From: Croceibacterium ferulae
Lineage (GTDB): Bacteria; Pseudomonadota; Alphaproteobacteria; Sphingomonadales; Sphingomonadaceae
Length of the DNA stretch: 64,000 nt
Assembly: GCF_003660445.1 (NCBI RefSeq)
Contig: NZ_QZVQ01000008.1
Location: 186,001 to 250,000 of the forward strand
Direction of reading: 5' to 3'
Under the pieces are notes generated by a model that saw only the letters and a program-made list of their open reading frames with translations, was not told the DNA's origin and did no database searches. A program made the position numbers and the translations under genes. Of this stretch, positions 44,253 to 53,418 are shown in pieces (the first letter of the stretch is position 1; each line of letters opens with the position of its first letter).

Positions 44253-45719
44253 ATGGAGTCGCGGGTCATCATCGGGGAGCAGCAGGGCGGCGCTGCAGTC
44301 CACGTCGACATAGAGGAGCTGCTGGCCACCCGCCTGCTGGTGCAGGGCAATTCCGGCTCCGGCAAATCGCACCTGCTGCGCCGCCTGCTGGAGGAATCCG
44401 CCGGCATCGTGCAGCAGATCGTGATCGACCCGGAGGGCGATTTCGTCACTTTGGCCGATCATTTCGACCATGTGGTGATCGACGGTGCCGGCCATTCGGT
44501 GGCGGAGATCGAGGCACTGGCCGCCCGCACCCGGCAGCATCGCGCATCCGTGGTCCTGTCGCTGGAAGGGCTGGATGTGGAGCAGCAGATCCGCTGCGCC
44601 GCCCATTTCCTGACCGCCCTGTTCGACGCCCCGCGCGAACACTGGTTTCCCGTGCTGGTCGTGGTGGACGAGGCGCAGATGTTCGCGCCCGCCGCCGGCG
44701 GCGAGATCAGCGAGGAGACGCGCCGGATCAGCCTGAATGCGATGACCAACCTGATGTGCCGCGGGCGCAAGCGCGGCCTGGCGGGGATCGTCGCGACGCA
44801 GCGGCTGGCCAAGCTGGCCAAGAATGTCGCGGCGGAAGCGTCCAACTTCCTGATGGGCCGCACCTTTCTGGATATCGACATGATCCGCGCGGCGGACCTG
44901 CTGGGCATGGAACGGCGGCAGGCGGAACAGATCCGCGACCTGGACCGCGGCATGTTCCTGGGCCTTGGCCCGGCCATCACCCGCGTGCCGCTGAAGGTGA
45001 AGATCGGCTCCGTCCAGTCCGGCCCGCGCACCAGCACCGGCAGCGGGCTGCTGCCGCTGCCCTCCGCCGCGCCGGCCGAAATGAAGGATCTGCTGCATTC
45101 GGAACTGGCGGAGGCGGCCGCCGCGCGCGGCGACATGCCCGCGCCGCCGCCGGCGGCCTTCGTGATGGACCAGCCTTCGGGGTCGGAACGGCTGGCAGAA
45201 CGCATGGCTGAGCTGGATGCGCAGGCGGCCGAGGCCGATGCCGCCGCGCTGCCGGCCTCCGATGCTGCCGAGCGGGTGGAAATGGTGCTGCGCGATCTGG
45301 CCGCCGATCCCAAGGCCGCGTTCCAGCCGACCTCCGCTCTGTTCCAGACCTTCCTGATGCAGTGCCGGCAATATCAGGTGCAATCCGCCGGGATCGACAT
45401 GGCCGGCTTCCGCCGCCGCTTCGCGCTGGCACAGGCGGGCATGGACCGGCTGGACGAGGAGACGCGCGCCGCGATCCTGCAGCTGGCCGCGCCGCTGGAG
45501 GACGATCTGCTCGCCCCCTTCCTGCTGATCGCCCGGCTGGCCGCAACCGGCCACGGCACGCCGGACGAGGATCAGCTGGCGCGTGTCTATGGCACCAGCA
45601 GCCCCAGCCGCATCCGCCGCCTGCTGGAACATCTGGAAAAGCGCGGGCTGATCGTCGTGCGGGAGGATTATGGCGGGGAGCGCAGCGTCACCGTGCCGGG
45701 GCTCGCCGCCCTCGCCTGA
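44253..45719 (+). CDS. HerA-like ATP-binding protein
   Basis: A 488-residue ATPase of the HerA/FtsK-like superfamily (DUF87 type). The Walker A motif is GNSGSGKSH (residues 32-40). Walker B is VLVVVDEAQMF at about residues 133-143, and a sensor-like VATQRLAKL follows. The C-terminal part has a charged helical region and a winged-helix-like end (RIRRLLEHLEKRGLIVVRED). HerA proteins usually pair with the nuclease NurA in DNA end processing or with defence systems; neither partner is adjacent here. The ATG at 44253 fits the domain start. Confidence 0.82.
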   Translation: MESRVIIGEQQGGAAVHVDIEELLATRLLVQGNSGSGKSHLLRRLLEESAGIVQQIVIDPEGDFVTLADHFDHVVIDGAGHSVAEIEALAARTRQHRASVVLSLEGLDVEQQIRCAAHFLTALFDAPREHWFPVLVVVDEAQMFAPAAGGEISEETRRISLNAMTNLMCRGRKRGLAGIVATQRLAKLAKNVAAEASNFLMGRTFLDIDMIRAADLLGMERRQAEQIRDLDRGMFLGLGPAITRVPLKVKIGSVQSGPRTSTGSGLLPLPSAAPAEMKDLLHSELAEAAAARGDMPAPPPAAFVMDQPSGSERLAERMAELDAQAAEADAAALPASDAAERVEMVLRDLAADPKAAFQPTSALFQTFLMQCRQYQVQSAGIDMAGFRRRFALAQAGMDRLDEETRAAILQLAAPLEDDLLAPFLLIARLAATGHGTPDEDQLARVYGTSSPSRIRRLLEHLEKRGLIVVREDYGGERSVTVPGLAALA

Positions 45720-46081
45720 TCGCCGCCTTGGCCATTTCCTACACCCGCCCGGCTGTGTCATGGGGGCGCCATGCCGCTTCGCCTCGCTCTCCCTGCCGGT
45801 CAGCCCATGTGTGACACGGTGATGCTCCGGCCGTCGTCGCGACGCTCCGCCGGGCATGGTGTCGGTGCCGCCCGCAAGGTGACACCCTTGTCCTTCCGGC
45901 GACACCCGGCAGGGCCGGCAAGGCGACAGGTGAACGGCACCATGGTGACGGCGTTGCCCGCCATGGTGACGCCTTCTGCCCGCAAGTTGGCGGCTTTCGC
46001 CCGCAAGGTTCCGGAAACGGCGAAACAGCGCCCTGCACACTGTCACCCTGTCACCCCCCTCTGCCTTGAAAGCGTGCTGTC
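45720..46081. repeat. Intergenic region with degenerate short repeats before pyrC
   Basis: This 362-base gap contains no convincing gene. The nonamer GCCCGCAAG occurs at 45870, 45978 and 45999, with a variant at 45914. CCATGGTGACG occurs twice, 21 bases apart (45940 and 45961). GTGACA/GTCACC words recur from 45830 to 46060, ending in GTCACCCTGTCACCC just before pyrC. The pattern looks like decayed tandem repeats or a multi-site protein-binding region. Confidence 0.5.
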
Positions 46082-47122
46082 ATGAACACGATCACCATCC
46101 GCCGGCCCGATGACTGGCATGTCCATCTGCGCGACGGCGATGTGCTGACCGGCGTCACCCCCTACACCGCACGGGTGTTCGGGCGGGCGATCGTCATGCC
46201 CAACCTGGTGCCCCCGGTGACCACGGCCGCGATGGCCGATGATTACCGCCGCCGGATCATGGCGGCGGTGCCGGCGGGCAGCGGCTTCACCCCGCTGATG
46301 ACCTGCTACCTCACCGATTCGACCAGTCCGGTCGACGTGGCCGATGGCCATGCGGCCGGCATCTTCACCGCCGCCAAGCTGTACCCGGCCGGCGCCACCA
46401 CCAACTCGGCCAGCGGCGTGACGGCCATCCGCAACATCTATCCCGTGCTGGAAGTGATGCAGCGCATCGGCATGGTGCTGTGCGTCCATGGCGAGGTGAC
46501 CGACCCCGAGATCGACATCTTCGATCGGGAAGCGGTGTTCATCGACCGCGTGCTGGCCCCGCTGCTGCGCGACATGCCGGGCCTGCGTGTGGTGATGGAG
46601 CATGCCACCACGTCACAGGCGGTGCAGTTCGTGGAAGGCGCCGGCGACAACATCGCCGCCACCATCACGCCGCAGCACCTGCACATCAACCGCAACGCCA
46701 TGCTGGTCGGCGGCATCCGCCCGCATGCCTATTGCCTGCCGGTCGCCAAGCGGGAAGAGCACCGGCAGGCGCTGCGCCGCGCGGCGACCGGCGGATCGGG
46801 CAAGTTCTTCCTGGGCACCGATTCGGCGCCGCATGCGAAGCACATGAAGGAATCGGGCTGCGGCTGCGCCGGCATCTTCAACGCGCCGCACGCGCTGGAA
46901 AGCTATCTGACTGTTTTCGATCAGGAAGATGCACTGGACCGGTTCGAGCGATTCGCCAGCCTGGCAGGCCCGGCCTTCTACCGCCTGCCGGTGAACGAAG
47001 GCACGATCACGCTGGTGCGGTCGGAACAGCCAGTTCCGCAGGTTCTGGACGCCGCAGGCACCACGATCGTGCCGTTTCATGCCGGTGAAACGATAGGCTG
47101 GAAGATTTTGTCGATGAACTGA
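46082..47122 (+). CDS. pyrC: Dihydroorotase
   Basis: The 346-residue class II dihydroorotase catalyses ring closure of carbamoyl aspartate in pyrimidine synthesis. The zinc ligands His13 and His15 are in DDWHVHLRDG, and the carboxylated Lys99 is in AAKLYPAGATTNS. HGEVTD and the terminal zinc aspartate segment GTDSAPHAKHMKES are present. The length is normal for the E. coli-like class. It stands alone behind a repeat-rich leader. Confidence 0.95.
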   Translation: MNTITIRRPDDWHVHLRDGDVLTGVTPYTARVFGRAIVMPNLVPPVTTAAMADDYRRRIMAAVPAGSGFTPLMTCYLTDSTSPVDVADGHAAGIFTAAKLYPAGATTNSASGVTAIRNIYPVLEVMQRIGMVLCVHGEVTDPEIDIFDREAVFIDRVLAPLLRDMPGLRVVMEHATTSQAVQFVEGAGDNIAATITPQHLHINRNAMLVGGIRPHAYCLPVAKREEHRQALRRAATGGSGKFFLGTDSAPHAKHMKESGCGCAGIFNAPHALESYLTVFDQEDALDRFERFASLAGPAFYRLPVNEGTITLVRSEQPVPQVLDAAGTTIVPFHAGETIGWKILSMN

Positions 47123-47219
47123 GTGGAAAAGTGGTTTTCTTGCAGGATGGTTGCCGAACGTTCAGCTGACCGGGTCTAAACATGAACCAACGACACTTCT
47201 GGTTCGAAGGAGACCTAAC

Positions 47220-47636
47220 ATGAGCAACCTGCTGAAGACCTCCATCCTCTCCCTGGCTGCTTCCGGCGCGATCTTCACCGTGATGCCGGCCATGGCTGCC
47301 GAGCTGCCGGTGGCGCGCACGACCACGTTCTCCACCTTCGAGACGGCAACGGAAGCTTCTGCTGCCGACGAGTGGAACCAGGGTCGCCGGGATCGCGATC
47401 GTCGCCGTTATGGCCGCGACCGGAACGACCGCCGCTATGACCGTGACCGCGACTACCGCCCGCAGTGCGAGCGCAAGAGCGGCACCACGGGCCTGATCGT
47501 CGGCGGCGCAGCGGGCGCCCTGCTGGGTCGCGAGATCGACGGCGGCCGTGACCGCACTCTCGGTACCGTGCTGGGTGCTGCCGGCGGCGCGCTGCTGGGC
47601 CGCGAGATCGAAGGCACCGGCGTGAAGTGCCGCTAA
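47220..47636 (+). CDS. Glycine-zipper 2TM domain exported protein
   Basis: A 138-residue exported protein. The signal peptide ends at AMA-AE. A highly charged Arg/Asp/Tyr linker (RRDRDRRRYGRDRNDRRYD) follows, then a glycine zipper (GLIVGGAAGALLGREIDGG and a repeat LGAAGGALLGREIEG). The domain is that of 17 kDa surface antigens and Rickettsia-type 2TM proteins in the outer membrane or periplasm. The function is unknown. A GAAGGAGA site and a small hairpin lie just before the ATG. Confidence 0.8.
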   Translation: MSNLLKTSILSLAASGAIFTVMPAMAAELPVARTTTFSTFETATEASAADEWNQGRRDRDRRRYGRDRNDRRYDRDRDYRPQCERKSGTTGLIVGGAAGALLGREIDGGRDRTLGTVLGAAGGALLGREIEGTGVKCR

Positions 47637-47649
47637 ACTGATTGGGTTG

Positions 47650-47674
47650 CCGCGCCGGTTTCTACCCGGCGCGG
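47650..47674. terminator. Hairpin between the glycine-zipper gene and astD (convergent)
   Basis: A perfect 9-bp stem CCGCGCCGG/CCGGCGCGG closes a 7-base loop. It overlaps the astD stop codon and lies 13 bases after the glycine-zipper gene. No long T-tract is present. Confidence 0.5.
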
Positions 47675-49140
47675 AAGCCCACTCCGACACTGGCCCGTGG
47701 CTGCGGCACTTCGGTGCTGGCCACGGGATAGGCGCAATAATCGGCCGCGTAGAATGCCGCCGGGCGGTGATTGCCCGACAGGCCCACCCCGCCGAACGGC
47801 GCCGCGGAACTGGCGCCATTGGTCGGCCGGTTCCAGTTGACGATCCCCGCCCGCACATTCGCCCAGAACCGATTATATTCCTGCGGGCTGCCGCCGACCA
47901 GGCTGGCCGCCAGGCCGAAGCGGGTATCATTGGCTACCGCGATCGCCTCGTCGAAATCGCCCACCCGGAACACCTGCAGCAACGGACCGAACAGCTCCTC
48001 GTCCGGGCGCTTGCCGGCCTGGCTCATGTCGATCAGCGCCGGCGTGACGAAGGGCAGGTCATTGCCCATCGGCCGCCGCATCGGCACGATCGCCCGGCCA
48101 CCGCGCGACAGCAGGTCCACGAAGCCTTCGGTCAGCTGCTCGGCCGCCGCATTGTCGATCACCGGCCCGATGAAGGGCTGCGGATCGTCGAATGGGGCGC
48201 CGATCAACATCCGCTCCGTCAGCGCCGCGACCTCGCCCACCACCGCGTCATACAGGCTGTCCTGCACGATCAGCCGGCGCGCCGCGGTGCAGCGCTGGCC
48301 GGCGGTGGTGAAGGCCGACTGCACGATCAGCGCGGCGGCATCGGCGACCAGCGGCGTGTTCCACACCATCAGCGGATTGTTGCCGCCCATCTCCAGCGCC
48401 ACGATCTTGCCCGGATCTTCCGCCAGCGCCCTGTTGATGGCGACGCCCGCGCGGGCGGATCCGGTGAACAGCACGCCGCCGACATCGGGATGCGCCACCA
48501 GCGCGCGCCCCTCGTCCGGCCCGCCGACCAGCAGCTGCGCGACATCTTCCGGCACGCCGGCGCGGTGCAGGCAGCCGATCAGGAAGGCGGCAGTGGCCGG
48601 CGTCTTCTCGCTGGGCTTCAGCACCACCGCATTGCCCGCGATCAGCGCCGGCACGATGTGGCCGTTGGGCAGGTGCGCGGGGAAGTTGTAGGGGCCGAGC
48701 ACCGCCATCACCCCGTGCGGCTTGTGGCGGACGGCGGCGGTGGCGCCCATCACCCCGTCCAGCTTGCGCTGCCCGGTCCGCTCGGCATAGGCCTTTACGC
48801 TGATCTCGACCTTGGCGATCACCGCCTCGACCTCCGTCAGCGATTCCCAGCGCGGCTTGCCGGTTTCCCGTGCGATCAGATCGGCAAAGGCATCCTGCAC
48901 CGCACGCACCTCGTTGGCGAAGCGGCGTAGCAGTTCGATCCGGTTGGCCAGCGGGCGGGCGGCCCATTGCGGCCACGCCTGCCGTGCCCGCTCCACTGCC
49001 GCGTCCACGTCACCCACGGCCCCGCGCCACAGCTCCGCCCCGGTGGCAGGTTCGAACGAGACGATTTCGGCGTGGGACAAGCGGGGCACCTTGGCAGCTG
49101 AAGGGGTTGGCGGTTCTAACGTGGGGCAGGCATCCGTCAA
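47662..49140 (-). CDS. astD: Succinylglutamate-semialdehyde dehydrogenase
   Basis: A 492-residue aldehyde dehydrogenase. LEMGGNNPLMVW and TAGQRCTAARRL (catalytic Cys284) match the AstD group, which oxidises N-succinylglutamate semialdehyde in arginine catabolism. No other ast gene is adjacent. The only start giving full length is a TTG at 49140, which overlaps the selO stop as TTGA; a GTG at 49089 would be a shorter alternative. Cofactor binding and Glu motifs look intact, so the enzyme should be active. Other semialdehyde substrates remain possible. Confidence 0.88.
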   Translation of the reverse strand: MTDACPTLEPPTPSAAKVPRLSHAEIVSFEPATGAELWRGAVGDVDAAVERARQAWPQWAARPLANRIELLRRFANEVRAVQDAFADLIARETGKPRWESLTEVEAVIAKVEISVKAYAERTGQRKLDGVMGATAAVRHKPHGVMAVLGPYNFPAHLPNGHIVPALIAGNAVVLKPSEKTPATAAFLIGCLHRAGVPEDVAQLLVGGPDEGRALVAHPDVGGVLFTGSARAGVAINRALAEDPGKIVALEMGGNNPLMVWNTPLVADAAALIVQSAFTTAGQRCTAARRLIVQDSLYDAVVGEVAALTERMLIGAPFDDPQPFIGPVIDNAAAEQLTEGFVDLLSRGGRAIVPMRRPMGNDLPFVTPALIDMSQAGKRPDEELFGPLLQVFRVGDFDEAIAVANDTRFGLAASLVGGSPQEYNRFWANVRAGIVNWNRPTNGASSAAPFGGVGLSGNHRPAAFYAADYCAYPVASTEVPQPRASVGVGFRAG

Positions 49141-50537
49141 ACCGGCAGGTGGCCGGCCGGCTGCGGCGGCTCGCCCAGCGCGTCGCCCAGCGCACGGATG
49201 GCGGCGATCTTGGCCTGCAAGGGCTGCCAGTCATCATTCTCGGCGATCGGCTGCCACAGCGCCTCCACCTCCTCGATCAGCAGGCTGGGCGGGGCGTCGG
49301 ACCAGAGCGGATGATCGCCGGCCACCGGCTCGTAACCGGACAGCGCGGTGGCGAGGTCGCCCTCTGCCCGCCGCCCGCCGCGATGGGCGAAGAAGAAGGC
49401 GTCGGGGCCGATCGCGCCTGCTTTCATCGTCCGCTCCGCCGCGGCGATCAGCGCGAAGTCTGCCTCCACGCCCCGGCTCGCCACGCCCAGCCGCCAGCAG
49501 AAGCGGCGCGCCATGGCGGCGTTGTACGCCTGCGGGAAGCGCTCCAGCGCGGCGATCAGCGGGGCGCTGTCGGCCAGCCGGCGCAGCGCGATCGCCAGCT
49601 GCATCAGGTTCCAGCGGATCGCCTCCGGCTGGCGGCCGAAGGCATACAGGCCCGCATGGTCGAAATAGGCGGCGGTGAAGGTGGAGTCCCATTGTGGCAG
49701 CCAGCGCCACGGACCGTAATCGAAGCTTTCGCCCGAGATGTTCATGTTGTCGGTGTTGAGCACGCCATGCACGAAGCCGGCCACCATGTAGCTGGCGGCA
49801 AGGTCCGCCATGCGCGTCACGACCTGGTGCAGCAGGATCACCGCCGGCTCGTCCCATCCCGGCGCGTCCTCCGGGGGCGGGGGGCCGGGATAGAGGCGCA
49901 GGGCATAGTCGACCAGCTGCGCCAGATGCTCGTCCTCCTCCAGCGCGGCGAGGCGCTGAAAGCTGCCGAAGCGGAGATGGCCGTGGCTCAGCCGCACCAG
50001 CACGGCGGAGCGGGTGGGGCTGGGCTCGTCCCCGCGCCACAGTTCCTCGCCCGTTTCCACCACGCTGAAGGTCTTGCTGGTATTGGCGCCCAGCGCTTCC
50101 AGCATCTCGGTCGCCAAGATCTCCCGCACGGCGCCCTTCAGCGTCAGCCGGCCATCGCCCGCGCGGCTCCACGGGGTGGTCCCGCTGCCCTTGGTGCCAA
50201 GGTCGAGCAGGCGGTCCGCCCCGTCGCGCAGCTGCGCGAACAGGAAACCGCGCCCGTCGCCAAGGTCGGGATTGTACACCTGGAACTGGTGCCCGTGATA
50301 ACGCAGGGCCAGCGGCACGGGCAGATTGCCCGGCAACGCGGTGAAGCGGCCGAAATGGCCGGTCCATTCGCTGTCGCTCAGGCCGGCAAGACCGACGGTG
50401 GCAGCCCATCGCTGGTTGCGGAAGCGTAGGGTCGCCCGGGGGAAATCGGCCGCGGCGACCTCGTCCCCCAGCCACGCTGCGATTGTGCCGATCCGCGGAT
50501 CGGGGCGGTAGGGGGCGGGTTGCGGTTCGGCGCGCAT
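49137..50537 (-). CDS. selO: Protein adenylyltransferase SelO (YdiU)
   Basis: A 466-residue pseudokinase-fold enzyme that transfers AMP from ATP to Ser, Thr or Tyr of target proteins. Motifs include DLGTKGSGTTPWSR with the ATP-binding lysine, and HGVLNTDNMNISGESFDYGP with metal-binding Asn and Asp. E. coli SelO is about 478 residues, so this is full length. It usually ends with a CxxC selenocysteine-like motif; here the C-terminus is HLPV without cysteine. astD starts within its stop codon. Confidence 0.92.
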   Translation of the reverse strand: MRAEPQPAPYRPDPRIGTIAAWLGDEVAAADFPRATLRFRNQRWAATVGLAGLSDSEWTGHFGRFTALPGNLPVPLALRYHGHQFQVYNPDLGDGRGFLFAQLRDGADRLLDLGTKGSGTTPWSRAGDGRLTLKGAVREILATEMLEALGANTSKTFSVVETGEELWRGDEPSPTRSAVLVRLSHGHLRFGSFQRLAALEEDEHLAQLVDYALRLYPGPPPPEDAPGWDEPAVILLHQVVTRMADLAASYMVAGFVHGVLNTDNMNISGESFDYGPWRWLPQWDSTFTAAYFDHAGLYAFGRQPEAIRWNLMQLAIALRRLADSAPLIAALERFPQAYNAAMARRFCWRLGVASRGVEADFALIAAAERTMKAGAIGPDAFFFAHRGGRRAEGDLATALSGYEPVAGDHPLWSDAPPSLLIEEVEALWQPIAENDDWQPLQAKIAAIRALGDALGEPPQPAGHLPV

Positions 50538-50602
50538 GCTTTCAATAGTGGGAACGGGCAGGCCGGCGCGCAACCAAGCGGTGCCGGAACAGGACGGGTC
50601 GG

Positions 50603-51481
50603 ATGCAGGAAGCGGGCTACCAGACGGGCGAGTGGACCAGCGATGACGGGCTGGTGCTGCGCTATCGCGACTATCCGGGGCGGGAAGATCGCCCGCCGAT
50701 CCTGTGCATCCCCGGCCTGACCCGCAATGCCAGAGATTTTGAACCGGTCGCCGAAGCCTTTGCCGGCGAGTGGCGGGTGCTGTGCGCCGATCTGCGCGGC
50801 CGCGGGCAGAGCGATTATGCGCGGGATCCCGCCAGCTACATGCCGCTGCGCTATGTCGCGGATGTCGCCGCGCTGCTGGATCAGGCGGGGCTGTCCCGGG
50901 TGGTGGCGGTCGGCACTTCGCTGGGCGGCATCGTCACCATGCTGCTGGCGGCGCAGATGCCTGAACGGATCGCCGGGGCGGTGCTGAACGATATCGGCCC
51001 TGATATCGAGGCAGTGGGCCTGGCGCGCATCCGCGAATATGTCGGGCAGGGGCGCAGTTTCCCCACCTGGATGCATGCCGCCCGGGCCTTGCGCGAACAG
51101 TCGGAAGCAACCCATCCGGATTATGCCATCGCAGACTGGCTGCGCATGGCCAAGCGGCTGATGTGCGTGGGCGCCGGCGGGCGGATTGCCTTCGATTACG
51201 ACATGAAGATTGCCGAGCCGTTCTCCGCCCCGCTGCCCGATGAGGCGCCGGCGCCCGACATGTGGCCGTTGCTGCATGCCCTGGCCGGGCGGCCCGTGCT
51301 GGCGATCCGGGGCGAGCTGTCGGACATCCTGTCCGCCGCTACCCTGACGCGGATGGAGCGGGAGGTGCCAGGTCTGGATAGCGTCACCGTGCCGCGCACC
51401 GGCCATGCACCCACGCTGGAGGAACCGGAGGTCCAGGCAGCGATCGCCCGGCTGCTCACCCGTGTGGTGGAGGCGGGTTGA
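50603..51481 (+). CDS. Alpha/beta hydrolase
   Basis: A 292-residue soluble hydrolase. The oxyanion-hole region is ILCIPGLTRNARDF; the nucleophile Ser106 lies in VAVGTSLGGIV. The C-terminal His is probably the one in RTGHAPTLEEP, a common ending in esterases and epoxide-hydrolase relatives. The substrate is unknown. It overlaps the next glycosyltransferase by one base (TGATG), so the two are expressed together. Confidence 0.86.
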   Translation: MQEAGYQTGEWTSDDGLVLRYRDYPGREDRPPILCIPGLTRNARDFEPVAEAFAGEWRVLCADLRGRGQSDYARDPASYMPLRYVADVAALLDQAGLSRVVAVGTSLGGIVTMLLAAQMPERIAGAVLNDIGPDIEAVGLARIREYVGQGRSFPTWMHAARALREQSEATHPDYAIADWLRMAKRLMCVGAGGRIAFDYDMKIAEPFSAPLPDEAPAPDMWPLLHALAGRPVLAIRGELSDILSAATLTRMEREVPGLDSVTVPRTGHAPTLEEPEVQAAIARLLTRVVEAG

Positions 51482-52515
51482 TGGGCGGTATCCTGCACTG
51501 GGTGGCGCCGGGCGCCGATGCGCTGCCAGACCGCTGCGCAACAGCGGTCGCCACCATGACCGGGAAGGTGCCGCAGGTGCTGGCGGGCGATGGGCCGGTG
51601 CCGACCATGCGCGGCGTGCAGGTGACCACGCTTCCGCCGCTGGCGGGTCGGCCCCGGCCCAGGCGGTTGAAGGAGCTGGCGGCGGCGATGGCAGGCTTCG
51701 ACCTGCTGTGTACCTGGGGCGGGGGAGCGCTGGACGCGGTGCTGGCGCATACGCTGTTCGCCGATTTCTATCGCCTGGCGCCGCTGGTTCACCATGAAGG
51801 TGCGGGCGCGGGGCGCAGCACGCTGTACCGGCGCATCGCGCTGGGGCGCAGCGCGGCGATCGTGGTGCCGGATGCGGCGACCGAGAAGCTGGCGCTGGAG
51901 CGTTGGCAGCAGCCACGCGGCCGCGTGCGGATGATCGCCGACGGCATCGAACTGGCGCCGTTCGGCCGCCAGCCAAAGCGCGATGCGCTGCCCGGCCTGG
52001 TCAAGCGACGGGACGAGTTGTGGCTGGGCGTGCCGGCGGACGGGGATGCGGCGGCACTGATCGCCGTGCTGCCCCGCCTGCCGGAACAATGGCAGATGGT
52101 GGTGTGGGGCCCCGGCGCGGACCGGGCGGCGCTGCTGGCGGCGGCAGAGGCGGTGGGGCAGGACCACCGCGTGCTGTTCGCCGGGGATGCGCCGGCGCAG
52201 CAGATGCTGCCGCTGTGCGATCTGTTCGCCACGGCGGGGCCGCTGTCGCCGGTCACCGTGTTGCAGGCAATGGCGGCCGGATTGCCGGTGGTGGCCCCGC
52301 GCGGCGGGGTGCATGGCCTGCCAGCCAGCGCCAATGGCCCGTTGCTGGCGCCGGATGCGGCCGGCCTGATCGAGGCGGTGGCGGTGCTGGCACCCGATGC
52401 GGGCCGACGCGGCAGCATCGGGCAGGCGAACCGCGCGCAAGCGGTGGCGGAGCATGATGTGACCGTGATGGTCGAACGGCATCGGGCGCTGTATCGCGGG
52501 CTGATGCGGCGCTGA
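51481..52515 (+). CDS. GT4-type glycosyltransferase
   Basis: A 344-residue GT-B fold protein. The C-terminal donor domain is visible: HRVLFAGDAPAQQMLPLCD and SPVTVLQAMAAGLPVVAPRGG, where the usual E-x7-E motif is degenerate (the first position reads SPVTVLQ). The N-terminal acceptor domain has no recognisable specificity. No signal or anchor is present. It could add a sugar to lipid or polysaccharide; the loss of the canonical glutamates should be checked. Confidence 0.75.
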   Translation: MGGILHWVAPGADALPDRCATAVATMTGKVPQVLAGDGPVPTMRGVQVTTLPPLAGRPRPRRLKELAAAMAGFDLLCTWGGGALDAVLAHTLFADFYRLAPLVHHEGAGAGRSTLYRRIALGRSAAIVVPDAATEKLALERWQQPRGRVRMIADGIELAPFGRQPKRDALPGLVKRRDELWLGVPADGDAAALIAVLPRLPEQWQMVVWGPGADRAALLAAAEAVGQDHRVLFAGDAPAQQMLPLCDLFATAGPLSPVTVLQAMAAGLPVVAPRGGVHGLPASANGPLLAPDAAGLIEAVAVLAPDAGRRGSIGQANRAQAVAEHDVTVMVERHRALYRGLMRR

Positions 52516-52626
52516 GCCGTTCGTCCCGCAGCGGACCGGCTTAATCACCGGTTCACGCCGGGAATTGAATTGCAGCGGCCTTGCGCTAAAGCGCCGGCTT
52601 CCCTTCTTGCAGCAGATCGAGCGACC

Positions 52627-53415
52627 TTGGCCCTCCCTTCCGACATCGACACCGCCCGCGCCGAACGGCTGGCCGCACGCCGGCAGGCGGAAGAATCCGT
52701 AATGGTGCGCGAAGTGGACGAAGCGGTCCGCAAGGAAGAGTTCGGGGAGATCGCCCGGCGCTATGCCGTGCCGGTCGGCCTGGGCGTGCTGGCGGTGCTG
52801 CTGGCGCTGGGTGGCTGGCTGTTCTGGCAGGACCGCCAGGCGGCGGAGCAGGAGACCCGGTCCGAACAGCTGGTCTCCGCCCTGGACGAACTGGAAGGCG
52901 GATCGCCCGAGCAGGCCGCCAAGGAACTGGCCGTCATCGCGGAAGAGGGCGACGGCATCGCGGCACTGTCCGCCCGCCTTGCCCAGGCTGGTCTCGCCTT
53001 GCGTGGCGAGCGGCGGCCCGAAGCCCTGACCATCTTCCGCGAGATCAGCGCGGATGACAGCGCGCCCAAGCCATACCGCGATGTCGCGACCATCCGCCTG
53101 GCCGCCGCGGAGTTCGAGGACGTGCCCCCGCAGACCATCATCGACCGGCTGAAGCCGCTGGCCGTGCCCGGCAATCCGTGGTTCGGCAGCGCGGGCGAAA
53201 TGGTCGCGATGGCCTATCTGAAACAGAACCGCACCGATCTGGCCGGGCCGCTGCTGGTGCAGATCGCCCGGGACGAGGCGGTGCCGCCCACCTTGCGATC
53301 CCGCACCCGGCAGCTCGCCGGGCTGCTCGGCTTCGATGCGGTGGATGACAGCGACCTGTCGCTCGGCGGAACTCCGCCGGCCGCAGGCGCTGCTCCCCGC
53401 CCCCAACAGGACTGA
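52627..53415 (+). CDS. YfgM-like tetratricopeptide membrane protein
   Basis: A protein of about 262 residues with one anchor (about residues 50-70, VPVGLGVLAVLLALGGWLFW) and a periplasmic helical repeat domain. It belongs to the YfgM/TPR_21 family, which contacts the Sec translocon and periplasmic chaperones. It sits directly before bamB, as in E. coli. The start is most likely TTG at 52627 (ALPSDID follows, as in relatives starting MALP); ATG 52702 and TTG 52570 are alternatives. Confidence 0.82.
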   Translation: MALPSDIDTARAERLAARRQAEESVMVREVDEAVRKEEFGEIARRYAVPVGLGVLAVLLALGGWLFWQDRQAAEQETRSEQLVSALDELEGGSPEQAAKELAVIAEEGDGIAALSARLAQAGLALRGERRPEALTIFREISADDSAPKPYRDVATIRLAAAEFEDVPPQTIIDRLKPLAVPGNPWFGSAGEMVAMAYLKQNRTDLAGPLLVQIARDEAVPPTLRSRTRQLAGLLGFDAVDDSDLSLGGTPPAAGAAPRPQQD

Positions 53416-53418
53416 CCC

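Noticed and set aside
44253-45719. HerA-like ATPase as part of a phage defence system
   Set aside because: No nuclease (NurA, SIR2 or DUF4297-like) or other defence gene is adjacent; the neighbours are a small envelope protein and pyrC.
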